NCBI GenBank assembly: GCA_043819345.1
Contig: JBDREX010000017.1
Span: forward strand, 1 to 17,297
Source: CAYRDK01 sp043819345
GTDB taxonomy: Bacteria > Omnitrophota > Gorgyraeia > Velamenicoccales > Velamenicoccaceae
DNA length: 17,297 nt
Direction of reading: 5' to 3'
Made by a program: the position numbers and the translations under genes. Under the pieces are notes generated by a model. It had not been told where the DNA came from. It did not search any database and worked only from the letters and a program-made list of their open reading frames with translations. Of this stretch, positions 1 to 6,981 are shown in pieces (positions within the stretch are counted from its first letter, which is position 1; each line of letters begins with the position of its first letter).

Positions 1-9
1 TACGCATTT

Positions 10-399
10 TTAGTCCGTTGTTCGTGTTTTGCGATTCGTATTTCGATTCCTTAAACTCTTTATCAAATTACGAAGCATCCGGGAAATATGGTCAACTTCG
101 CCATTAATTTCGCTCCTTCTATCCTTCTCAATATATTTTAATCGGCACGATATTTCTACCTGAGTATCTACTTCTCCACAAGAACCCAAGGCAATATACA
201 AAAATTGTATCATTTCATTAGTATGCTGGCGTAGGAACCCTTCAGCAATATTTGACGGAATAGATACAGATGAGCGTCTTATCTGGCTCGTTAAACCAAA
301 GAGCTCTTCTTTTGGGAATTTTTGGGTTGTTTGATAAATCATCTCAACCAGGCTCATCCCCTTCTGCCAAACATCCAGCTCCTTATAGCTCTTAATCAT
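10..399 (-). CDS. four helix bundle protein (S23 / 23S rRNA-intervening-sequence family)
   Basis: This 129-residue protein has the hallmarks of the S23/TIGR02436 four-helix-bundle family: an aromatic start (SYKELDVWQKG), then FPKEELFGLTSQIRRSSVSI, then PSNIAEG, and a central GSCGEVDTQ helix. The family was first found encoded in rRNA intervening sequences and is now known as small stand-alone proteins in many bacteria; its biochemical role is unknown. The ATG at 399 is preferred over an earlier in-frame codon because GGGAGAGAG lies just upstream. The last 12 or so residues are Arg/Asn/Thr-rich and come from a 7-bp repeat array, so the C-terminus is probably not family-conserved. A second 7-bp array abuts the ribosome-binding site. 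No reverse transcriptase or template/variable repeats are present, so a diversity-generating-retroelement accessory (Avd) role is not supported. Confidence 0.9.
   Translation of the reverse strand: MIKSYKELDVWQKGMSLVEMIYQTTQKFPKEELFGLTSQIRRSSVSIPSNIAEGFLRQHTNEMIQFLYIALGSCGEVDTQVEISCRLKYIEKDRRSEINGEVDHISRMLRNLIKSLRNRNTNRKTRTTD
13..47. repeat. degenerate 7-bp array at the 3' end of the four-helix-bundle gene
   Basis: About five consecutive 7-base units with a recurring TTCG core (for example GTTCGTG, ATTCGTA, TTTCGAT) run in register. The array lies inside the 3' end of the minus-strand gene and encodes its Arg/Asn/Thr-rich tail; the stop codon (12-10) follows at once. The units are diverged, so this is not an exact tandem repeat. 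It may continue past the left edge of the window. Confidence 0.55.
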
Positions 400-413
400 T
401 TTTTCTCTCTCCC

Positions 414-448
414 AAACCACAAATCACTAACCACTATACACTAATCAC
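414..448. repeat. degenerate 7-bp array at the 5' edge of the four-helix-bundle gene
   Basis: Five consecutive 7-base units fit a consensus near WAAYCAC on the plus strand (for example AAATCAC, TAACCAC, TAATCAC). On the gene strand this reads as GTGRTTW repeats ending at the ribosome-binding site. With the array at 13-47 it brackets the gene. The unit sequence differs between the two arrays but the 7-bp period is the same. Confidence 0.6.
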
Positions 449-453
449 TCTTA

Positions 454-3400
454 CTATTTTTCTTCAATCAAATCCACCTTTAACGCGTTGCCTTCTAAAA
501 TCGCCTGCATCGCCTGAAATGTTTTTTTGCCTACATCATTTCTTGTAATACCAAATTTTTCAATATTAACACGCTTATTACGGCGCTGCGTGCTGGGTAT
601 CGGCACATGATCTTCTGTGTATGTCCCTGAGAGGTCCTCACCCGAAGACATAACATCAGCCGCCTCTTTATCGGTCAGATAAACCTGAATGATCAGATAA
701 CTGTTTCGCTCCGTCTCTGACCAGTTATATCCGTGAGGCTTGGCTAAGACAACGTCACCTGTCTTGTATAATCCTGCACTGTTTTGAGCAGAATCCAGGT
801 TCTGATTGCCACTCACTTTTATCAACAAATCGTACAGCTTCGTTCCAGAACGCCGGCCGCCGGTTTCAAGCAGGCTATTTAAATCAAAAACCGGTACTTT
901 GCGCTCAGATATGGGCATCGCTTCTGTTGTTTCTGTGGTTTCTCCTGTCACAGATTGTGTGCCTCCTACTGCCGTCGCTGTGTACACCTTCTGCTCGCCT
1001 TTATCCAGAGATGCCCCATATACCGCCTTACCCGCTAAAGACACGCGCCCTCCTGCGGCAATGATAGCATCATACTGTTCCACATCCAGGCCCGGCGGTA
1101 ATATGGCAAAATCCGCGTCAGATGTATCAAAAACAGCTGCATCATTGGCATCTGAAATTCTTATCCTGGCATCTGTCGTAAATAAATCCGCGTTTACCGG
1201 TACTCTCCAAGAGTAAGCCCCCGTATTATTTGCCCTATCCGTAATCAAAGAATATGTTTTGCCGCCATCTAAAGATAACTCTATCTTGATCGGATATGTT
1301 TTATCATAATCCCATGCCGTCCAGGAAATCTCTTTCGGTAAACCTGTATTCACAATCTCTGTACCATTGGGGGCCAAAAGAACAATCTTGCCGGCCGCGT
1401 ATTGTAGATTTAGCTCTTTTAAAAAAGCATCCTTGTTTTTTAAAACAACGCGCGCCTTTATATTCGTGCCACTTTCAAAATCTCCCTCGGGCGCATAATA
1501 ATAGTTAAAATTGTCACAATTTAAATACGCGCTCTTTCCGCCATCAGCAGTAATATCCACGCGCGCACCCTCACCTTCCCAGCTGGGTGAAATAATACGC
1601 ACTTCGAGTGACGCAAGTGTCACAGGTGTAATGTATATACCTTCTCTGTATCCTTCTTTTACAACAAGATTGCCTTTCGCTGATAGCGCGATACCATCAA
1701 AATATGCGCTATTCACCTTTTCTTCTTCGCTTGTTTGTTCGGTGTCAACAATCGGTGAAGGCTCAACATATTTTCTGACCCGAACCCAATGAAAAACCGT
1801 GGCATTTGCTCCACGCGCAACAGCAGCCGCCTTTAGCCCTAAAGAACCTTCCTTTAATCCATTGGTATCTATATAGGTAATAGACGCCTGTTTTTCGCCA
1901 AAAGCCTGTGAATACCTTTCAAATGTAATTTCATCGCCTAAAACCTTAACACTATAATCATAAGTCACACCCTGTGTGACAGCATTGGGCTCATTGGCTT
2001 TTACAATATCACCTACCGCAATACAATGCTGTGCTCCGCTATATGTTGAAGAATAAGCCACCTGGCTCTTATCCGTACCAAGCTGGCTATCACCCTGCCT
2101 AATAATAAGACGGGCTTCATTGCCGGTTACAAGCGTGGATGAAAATTCAATGAGGCCGCTATGAAATACAAAATCTTTCGTCAGAATACTTGCGGCATCT
2201 AAAACAAGGCCCCCTGAATCCATCGCAACACTTCCGCCAGACAATAATGATTCGCGCCAAACGTCTTTGTTGAGTTCATCGGATTTAAAATCATCATAAA
2301 AATCAAACACCTTTCTCCCATCGGAAAGATTTTCCGCTTGAGATGAGCCGTAATAGACATAAAGAGGTAATGGGCCGACAGGAATCTGCGGGATCTTTAA
2401 AACAAATTCAGCCACACGTTTGTCAGATGCTCCTGAAATATTCTCTAAATAATAAGGGATAAGTGTTTTTCCGTCGGCAAGAGTAAAACGAATACTTTTG
2501 AAATCGCCTGTTGCTTGTCCACTGCAATGCACATCGGCATCTAAAATTTCATCTGCCTCGCCCAGCTTTAGATTAACCTGATAATTATAAAGTGGTTGAA
2601 GGCCGGTGTTTTTAATAATAAATTTCTTTCGGTAAGGAAACCCCGATAACTCAGGCGTGCCAAAACTGCCCTCAAGGCCTGAGGCATCCTTGTAGCTTAT
2701 GCGAACTTCCGAAAGGCTGCTATCTAAACCTACCGTCGCGCGCCAACGCAAATTAGTGCCTTGCGTAAAATCTTTTGTTAAAGGCAAACCACAAACAACC
2801 GGTGTAAAATGACTTCCTCCGTCAGCACTTACTTCCATAGACACTTCGCCTTCAAATGCCCACGTCACTGTCACAGAAGTAATCAGGCTCTTACTAACAA
2901 TAACCGGCAAGCTCACATAACGGCTATTGGCCGCGATAACAGGCATAGTGTAATCTCCTGCTCCGTCGGCACGCCAGACAAGCAGTGAATCATATTTAAC
3001 ATTTTCAGCGCAAACACCCGTCGGCAACAACAGCGCTAAAAGCAAACACACACCCACCCCCCAAATGACACATTTTCCCGCTTTGCGGGATCCCGTTAAA
3101 TTTTTTATTGTGCGGGAGAAGCCAGACGTCAAATGCGTCATTTGAAGATAATATTTTTTGATTGTTTTAAAAAAGGGAAAAGAATGGAGAGTATAAAAGC
3201 ATCGCCTGCTTTTACGATCCAGGAAAACTAATAATTTTAAATAATCGTTTATCACGTTACTTTCAACTAGCCTGGACTTTTTTGTTGTGATGTACTTTTT
3301 AATTATAGCAAAGTATTTTGAATAGACAAAACATATTTTTACTTTTTTTCCGGCGATAAAATTAACTGCTTTGGCTGTTGCGGCTTTTGTAGTAAATATG

Positions 3401-3702
3401 AATTTTTTTAAAAATCCGCTCTTCTTGGCCAGTTGCGCTTTACCTGTATTCCATTTTAAATAGATCAAATTCAAATTAGGCAGGCAATCTGCCAAGTGTA
3501 TTTGGCCTTCCACTTGATCCATCTGCATGCCAACTCTACCCATAGATTCAGCCACTTCATCTGCATAAAACATCATAAAGAAATAGGCAAGCATGTTTTC
3601 TTCAGACACATAACTTGCTGGCTTGAAAAGAGTTTTTTTCTTATCAGAAAAACCTCTCTTCCAAATGAGCCTGTTTATATTTGTATGCCTGTATCTGTTC
3701 AT
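454..3702 (-). CDS. large DUF2341-domain secreted or membrane-anchored surface protein
   Basis: From the ATG at 3702 (GGAG nine bases upstream) the product is 1082 residues; the frame stays open back to a GTG at 3765. Numbered from that GTG, residues 22-208 are Lys/Phe/Tyr-rich and unrecognised. Residues 209-235 are encoded by an inserted 83-bp repeat. Residues 233-250 are hydrophobic, ending VCA, like a signal peptide or anchor. A DUF2341 domain (about 377-475, starting FPYRKKFIIKN and ending YVYYG) is followed by FDFYDDF and a concanavalin A-like region (about 487-668). A beta-sandwich-like unit occurs twice (about 285-358 and 715-790). An Ig-like module (about 793-888, with LSLDGG and YSWRVP) and an unrecognised C-terminal region follow. 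This is typical of adhesins or carbohydrate-binding surface proteins, but the ligand is unknown. An alternative start is the ATG at 3141 inside the repeat, which gives a conventional 895-residue secreted protein. Confidence 0.75.
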   Translation of the reverse strand: MNRYRHTNINRLIWKRGFSDKKKTLFKPASYVSEENMLAYFFMMFYADEVAESMGRVGMQMDQVEGQIHLADCLPNLNLIYLKWNTGKAQLAKKSGFLKKFIFTTKAATAKAVNFIAGKKVKICFVYSKYFAIIKKYITTKKSRLVESNVINDYLKLLVFLDRKSRRCFYTLHSFPFFKTIKKYYLQMTHLTSGFSRTIKNLTGSRKAGKCVIWGVGVCLLLALLLPTGVCAENVKYDSLLVWRADGAGDYTMPVIAANSRYVSLPVIVSKSLITSVTVTWAFEGEVSMEVSADGGSHFTPVVCGLPLTKDFTQGTNLRWRATVGLDSSLSEVRISYKDASGLEGSFGTPELSGFPYRKKFIIKNTGLQPLYNYQVNLKLGEADEILDADVHCSGQATGDFKSIRFTLADGKTLIPYYLENISGASDKRVAEFVLKIPQIPVGPLPLYVYYGSSQAENLSDGRKVFDFYDDFKSDELNKDVWRESLLSGGSVAMDSGGLVLDAASILTKDFVFHSGLIEFSSTLVTGNEARLIIRQGDSQLGTDKSQVAYSSTYSGAQHCIAVGDIVKANEPNAVTQGVTYDYSVKVLGDEITFERYSQAFGEKQASITYIDTNGLKEGSLGLKAAAVARGANATVFHWVRVRKYVEPSPIVDTEQTSEEEKVNSAYFDGIALSAKGNLVVKEGYREGIYITPVTLASLEVRIISPSWEGEGARVDITADGGKSAYLNCDNFNYYYAPEGDFESGTNIKARVVLKNKDAFLKELNLQYAAGKIVLLAPNGTEIVNTGLPKEISWTAWDYDKTYPIKIELSLDGGKTYSLITDRANNTGAYSWRVPVNADLFTTDARIRISDANDAAVFDTSDADFAILPPGLDVEQYDAIIAAGGRVSLAGKAVYGASLDKGEQKVYTATAVGGTQSVTGETTETTEAMPISERKVPVFDLNSLLETGGRRSGTKLYDLLIKVSGNQNLDSAQNSAGLYKTGDVVLAKPHGYNWSETERNSYLIIQVYLTDKEAADVMSSGEDLSGTYTEDHVPIPSTQRRNKRVNIEKFGITRNDVGKKTFQAMQAILEGNALKVDLIEEK
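3062..3144 (-). mobile_element. 83-bp palindrome-ended element, copy A (nonautonomous, RAYT-associated)
   Basis: The ends are CAAATGACACATT and, on the other strand, CAAATGACGCATT. It contains a perfect hairpin (TCCCGC/GCGGGA, 3-base loop) at 3076-3090 and a CGGGATCCCG palindrome. It matches the copy at 6982-7064 in inverted orientation at 82 of 83 positions. The same terminal sequence starts both palindromes that flank the transposase gene at 3959-4828, so mobilisation by that enzyme is plausible. This copy lies inside a coding region and is open in the gene's frame for 27 codons. Confidence 0.8.
3302..3329 (-). promoter_or_regulatory. candidate sigma70-type promoter
   Basis: On the minus strand TTGTCT (3329-3324) is followed after 16 bases by a perfect TATAAT (3307-3302). 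It would start transcription about 155 bases upstream of the ATG at 3141. It lies within the open N-terminal extension of the DUF2341 gene and would support the short secreted form. The region is AT-rich, so a chance match is possible. Confidence 0.35.
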
Positions 3703-3820
3703 CTTTCTCATCTCCAAAGTAAATATAACATCTCCCCATATATTTAGGTATCCGTAAAAGTGCACTTTATGCTTGCTAAAACTACTCTATTTGTCCAAAG
3801 CCAAAATCCTGGTTTTTTTT

Positions 3821-3854
3821 AAAAAAAATAGGCCTGTGACTAAAAAACAGGCCT
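3821..3854 (-). terminator. intrinsic terminator downstream of the transposase gene
   Basis: On the minus strand an 8-bp stem (AGGCCTGT / ACAGGCCT, 9-base loop) is followed by A and then eight T. It lies about 100 bases past the transposase stop codon and about 120 bases before the DUF2341 gene start. It probably ends transcription arriving from the secretion / two-component / RAYT side, separating that unit from the DUF2341 gene. Confidence 0.75.
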
Positions 3855-3923
3855 TAAAAGCGCTTTTTAACAAAAAATAGGCCAAAATAGCCCATTTTTA
3901 CCTCTTTTCTTCCCCATCACACC

Positions 3924-3966
3924 CCAAATGACACATTACCAGCCAGGCTGGTAATGTGTCATTTGG
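3924..3966. repeat. palindrome C, downstream end of the RAYT unit
   Basis: Two perfect 21-base arms surround a single central A (3945). The arm begins CCAAATGACACATTACC and ends AGCC. It shares a 41-bp core with the palindrome at 4883-4929. The transposase stop codon TGA (3961-3959) is inside this palindrome. Confidence 0.9.
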
Positions 3967-4828
3967 CCACGCGCTTAACAGTCCTAGCTAACGTTGACCT
4001 GCTGATCCCCAACATCTCTCCTATCTCTTTACGAGAATAGTCATTAGCAAGTAATTGTTCAATAAGGTATCGCCGACCCTGCTGGCTTTTCAAATCGGTA
4101 ACATACCTAGCTGTTTTAAACTTTTCAATGAGTTTTTTTATCTCCTCGTTTTTATCACCATGACCACATATCTCCCTCACTACTCTTGTGCATTGGGCAA
4201 TAGCATTATTCACACAACGCTTTTCTAAACTTAAACCTATGTCTAAACAAATACTCTGTGATAAAATCTTTAAATACATCGCTTGCGCCTCTTTCTCATC
4301 TTTAGCCAAGAGAGATAAGATTCTTTTGGTAATAACAAAGGATGTTTTCAAAACTTGTACATACAATCTGACAGATGTCCATTCATAATCTTCCGGCCTC
4401 ACACACAATCCAGCTCTGTACGGATTAAGATGTATGTAGATACTGCAAGATAAAAGGTAAAAATCATCAGAACAAAGAGTTGCCCTGAATCTACCGCAAA
4501 AAACATGACCTTTGCGTTGATATTTTTTATTAAAATATTTGGCATAGCACTCAAAAATATTTTTCATTGCTCCGGAAAGATTCTCCTCATTCGTCGAAAA
4601 CAAAAGATGCACATGATTCGGCATCAAAGCAAAAGAATAAACTTCAAAATTAAACTCCTGGCAGGCTTCTTTCAGAATTCTTAAAAATTTTAAGCAATCG
4701 CGGTCTTCTAAAAAAATTCTCTCCTTGCCGGGAGCGCGTTGTGTAATATGATACACGGCGCCTTTAAAACATATGCGTTCTCTTATTCTTGATATAGACG
4801 TGTGGTAATGCGGGTTATTTTCAGACAT
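3959..4828 (-). CDS. REP-associated tyrosine transposase (Y1_Tnp, IS200-like HUH) with C-terminal HTH
   Basis: This 289-residue enzyme has the RAYT signature. GAVYHITQRAPGKERIF is the N-terminal strand/turn, MPNHVHLLF carries the HUH metal-binding pair (His72, His74), and GHVFCGRFRA is family-typical. YIHLNPYRAGL follows, with Tyr131 (or a neighbouring Tyr) the likely nucleophile. Family members make single-strand cuts at REP hairpins; some are domesticated. Residues about 150-260 form a helical linker, and 264-285 (YSRKEIGEMLGISRSTLART) is a clear helix-turn-helix, making it longer than minimal RAYTs. The ATG at 4828 follows a strong GGGAGGGAGT. The gene follows the response regulator and is framed by matching palindromes; its stop codon is inside the downstream one. 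The HUH region looks intact, so the enzyme may be active. Confidence 0.9.
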   Translation of the reverse strand: MSENNPHYHTSISRIRERICFKGAVYHITQRAPGKERIFLEDRDCLKFLRILKEACQEFNFEVYSFALMPNHVHLLFSTNEENLSGAMKNIFECYAKYFNKKYQRKGHVFCGRFRATLCSDDFYLLSCSIYIHLNPYRAGLCVRPEDYEWTSVRLYVQVLKTSFVITKRILSLLAKDEKEAQAMYLKILSQSICLDIGLSLEKRCVNNAIAQCTRVVREICGHGDKNEEIKKLIEKFKTARYVTDLKSQQGRRYLIEQLLANDYSRKEIGEMLGISRSTLARTVKRVAK

Positions 4829-4846
4829 ACTCCCTCCCTAATTGTT

Positions 4847-4884
4847 TGATTTAGTGAAGGAATAAAATGAAGGTAACTAAATCA
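4847..4884 (-). promoter_or_regulatory. inverted repeat in the transposase leader
   Basis: TGATTTAGT (4847-4855) and ACTAAATCA (4876-4884) are perfect 9-bp complements separated by 20 bases. In the transcript this stem would form just upstream of the ribosome-binding site, and its outer arm touches the flanking palindrome. It could be an operator or an RNA structure controlling transposase expression. No function is proven. Confidence 0.35.
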
Positions 4885-4929
4885 TCAAATGACACATTAC
4901 CAGCCAGGCTGGTAATGTGTCATTTGATG
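4883..4929. repeat. palindrome D, upstream end of the RAYT unit
   Basis: Two perfect 23-base arms surround a central A (4906); the outer CAT...ATG adds to the 41-bp core shared with palindrome C. It begins two bases after the response regulator stop codon (4934-4932). It lacks a T-run, so it is not a standard terminator, but a hairpin this stable could slow polymerase or protect an RNA 3' end. Confidence 0.9.
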
Positions 4930-4931
4930 GG

Positions 4932-5579
4932 TTAGTCGTCGAGATCGACGATTTTATTTTGAATGGCGTATTTGATGAGATCACTTGTTTTATGCAATCC
5001 CAGTTTTTTCAAAATATTATTTTTGTAGTTTTCAACAGTGCGGGCACTGATAAAAAGAATTTCGCCTATCTCTTTGGCCGTTTTGCCTTCGGCCACAAGA
5101 CGAAATACTTCCAGTTCGCGTTCACTTAAATCCGACGTCTTGGAAAGCGCCTGTGTACCTTTAGAGGCCTTATCCATAAGATAAGACGATATTTCCGCGC
5201 TTAAATACACTTGTCCTGCTGTCACCTTACGCAATGCGGGCAACAAATCATCGGCGGCGTTCTCTTTGTTCAGATATCCTTTAACCCCGGATTTTAAAGC
5301 CTGCATAACATAGGCATCTGCTTTATGAACGCTAATAATAACAATTTTTGTCTGCGGACTCAAACGCGTAACCTGATTTAGAATTTCAAGTCCGCTTTTT
5401 TTTGGCATGGTAATATCTAAAAGAAGGATATCCGGTTTAAGTTCGGCGACCTTTTCCAGCGCTTCCTGCCCATCACATGCCTGGCCGACAATTTCATATT
5501 CTCCTGTTTTTTGTAAAATATTCTTGATACCCTCACGAATAATATCGTGATCATCAGCAATCAAAATTTTATAAAGCAT
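4932..5579 (-). CDS. NarL/FixJ-family response regulator
   Basis: This 215-residue protein has an N-terminal receiver domain with the acidic pair Asp9/Asp10, phosphoacceptor Asp55 (DILLLDITMP), Ser83 and Lys105 (GYLNKE). A LuxR/GerE helix-turn-helix covers about 151-212 (LSERELEVFRLVAEGKTAKE...SARTVENYKNNI). All key residues for phosphorylation and DNA binding are present. The ATG at 5579 follows AAGGTGG. It lies 10 bases after the histidine kinase gene, so the pair is almost certainly co-transcribed and functionally coupled. Target promoters are unknown; the position just after a secretion operon suggests regulation of that operon or of surface proteins, which is inference. Confidence 0.95.
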   Translation of the reverse strand: MLYKILIADDHDIIREGIKNILQKTGEYEIVGQACDGQEALEKVAELKPDILLLDITMPKKSGLEILNQVTRLSPQTKIVIISVHKADAYVMQALKSGVKGYLNKENAADDLLPALRKVTAGQVYLSAEISSYLMDKASKGTQALSKTSDLSERELEVFRLVAEGKTAKEIGEILFISARTVENYKNNILKKLGLHKTSDLIKYAIQNKIVDLDD

Positions 5580-5589
5580 ACGCCACCTT

Positions 5590-6960
5590 TTAAAGAATTG
5601 GTAAAATGACTTCTAACTTTGTTCCCTCTCCTGCCTTTGTAACAACATTTAAACGCCCACCAAACAATTCTATACGCTCCCTTAAACCATGTAACCCAAT
5701 TTTAACCTTGTCTTCTTTTCGGCGCAACGGTTTATCCAGATATGTCCTATAATCAAAACCTACGCCGTCATCGGCAACAGCTAAAACAACATCCTCATGC
5801 TGTTTTCTTAACGACACACTGACATGCTTGGCCTGAGAATGCTTAGCAATATTAGTCAAAGCTTCCTGTGCTACACGATAAAGCAAAAGACTGTATTCGC
5901 TGGATAAGCCCATCTCCTCCTGGGGCTTATCGTAAACATATTCGCATTGTGACATCTCTTTGTAGTGCAGCACCAAAGCTTCAATGCTCTCAGGAAGCCC
6001 AATGTCATCCAATTCCGGTGGCCTCAAAAGCTCCGAAATATTATGTGCCTTATCCATAAGTTCAGCCAAAATCGACTTTGTTTTGCCAATTTTTTCAAGT
6101 GCATCTTTAAGTTCCGGCGCTAAATCCTGCTCAATCAGTCCCAGATAAATTTTTAACGCACTTAAATCCTGCCCCATCTGATCGTGTACCTGCAAAGAAA
6201 GATTATTTCTCTCTTCCTCTTCGACTCTAATAATCTTCCTCATCAAAAGCTCGCGATGCTTCATCTCGCTTTTACTGCGGTGATAAATGAGAAAAGCTGT
6301 CTGCGTACCCAGAAAAAGCCCTATTACCAACGACCAGGACAAAAACGCAACAGAGCGCTGCCGGCCTGTCTCAGCTATTTGAAGGCGCCTATCAATTTCT
6401 TGAATATTAAACCGCTGTAAAGGATCATCTAAAAAAGCATCAATAGCAAATAACTTACTTTCAAAGTCCATTAAAAGCCGATTAATAGACTCTTCATATT
6501 GTTTCTTTTTTTCTGTAGATTGTTCCTGATTTGCCTCATCAATAAAAAAAACGACTCTATCTCCCACCCGGCGCAAAGCATCTTCATTTTGCCTGATAAA
6601 GGTCACCCATTCTCCTTGCCGCTTATCTGTGGCCAACGAAGAATAAAAAGCTAGATGTTTGTCAAAATTAGTACTCGCCTCTTGGGCCATATCAAGCTTT
6701 CCCACAAGGCCGGCCGCATCCAAATATCTATTGCCTTGCCAAAACATATAATTACGTATGCCCATGGCATATTTAGAATTACTGGATTTCATCTCAAGAA
6801 CAGCGTTTTGCCTGGGCAGGTCTGTTTTGGCGAGAGTGGCAATAACTTTACTCAATCCCTGAATCTGGCTCATACCGATAAATCCGACGGCCATAATCAA
6901 AAACAGTAGGCCTCCAAACCCTATTGCCATCTTCCAATCGATCTTTAACCGCATATTCAT
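5590..6960 (-). CDS. NarX/LiaS-type sensor histidine kinase (HisKA_3)
   Basis: Numbering from the upstream in-frame ATG at 6993, TM1 is about 20-44. A helical extracytoplasmic region of about 165 residues follows (four-helix-bundle-like by its heptad character), then TM2 at about 216-237. A short linker with no obvious HAMP domain leads to HisKA_3 with phosphoacceptor His270 (LQVHDQMGQDLSAL). The HATPase region has an N-box (EALTNIAKH, Asn381), DDGVGF (408-413) and GLHGLRER. It should autophosphorylate and pass phosphate to the adjacent regulator. The start is uncertain: ATGs at 6960 and 6954 lack a clear ribosome-binding site, while the one at 6993 lies inside an inserted 83-bp element that offers GGAGAGG 11 bases upstream. 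I chose 6960. The sensed signal is unknown. Confidence 0.92.
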   Translation of the reverse strand: MNMRLKIDWKMAIGFGGLLFLIMAVGFIGMSQIQGLSKVIATLAKTDLPRQNAVLEMKSSNSKYAMGIRNYMFWQGNRYLDAAGLVGKLDMAQEASTNFDKHLAFYSSLATDKRQGEWVTFIRQNEDALRRVGDRVVFFIDEANQEQSTEKKKQYEESINRLLMDFESKLFAIDAFLDDPLQRFNIQEIDRRLQIAETGRQRSVAFLSWSLVIGLFLGTQTAFLIYHRSKSEMKHRELLMRKIIRVEEEERNNLSLQVHDQMGQDLSALKIYLGLIEQDLAPELKDALEKIGKTKSILAELMDKAHNISELLRPPELDDIGLPESIEALVLHYKEMSQCEYVYDKPQEEMGLSSEYSLLLYRVAQEALTNIAKHSQAKHVSVSLRKQHEDVVLAVADDGVGFDYRTYLDKPLRRKEDKVKIGLHGLRERIELFGGRLNVVTKAGEGTKLEVILPIL

Positions 6961-6981
6961 ATGTATTTGTATTGCTCTGCT

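Larger units (their letters stand above)
3924..4929 (-). mobile_element. RAYT unit: transposase gene bounded by two matching palindromes
   Basis: A Y1/HUH transposase gene lies between two palindromes with an identical 41-bp core (3925-3965 and 4886-4926), making a unit of about 1 kb. This matches the known arrangement in which TnpA-REP genes are flanked by the REP-like hairpins they recognise. No target-site duplication is evident, as expected for this enzyme class. The characteristic GTAG foot of gammaproteobacterial REPs is not seen, so recognition may differ. Confidence 0.75.

Noticed and set aside
10..399. Four-helix-bundle protein as an accessory (Avd) of a diversity-generating retroelement
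   Set aside because: No reverse transcriptase, template repeat or variable repeat is present in the window, and the flanking 7-bp arrays do not resemble them.
3496..3747. Plus-strand ORF of 83 codons opposite the DUF2341 N-terminal extension
   Set aside because: It has no recognisable features, lies opposite a longer open frame, and has no gene context on the plus strand.
3856..3867. AAAAGCGCTTTT palindrome as a separate terminator or operator
   Set aside because: It is short, AT-rich and without supporting context; the adjacent AGGCCTGT hairpin with a T-run explains termination.
4883..4929. Palindrome D as the intrinsic terminator of the two-component operon
   Set aside because: The hairpin is strong, but no T-run follows it on the minus strand, and an identical core lies on the other side of the transposase gene, so it is better explained as a transposon end.
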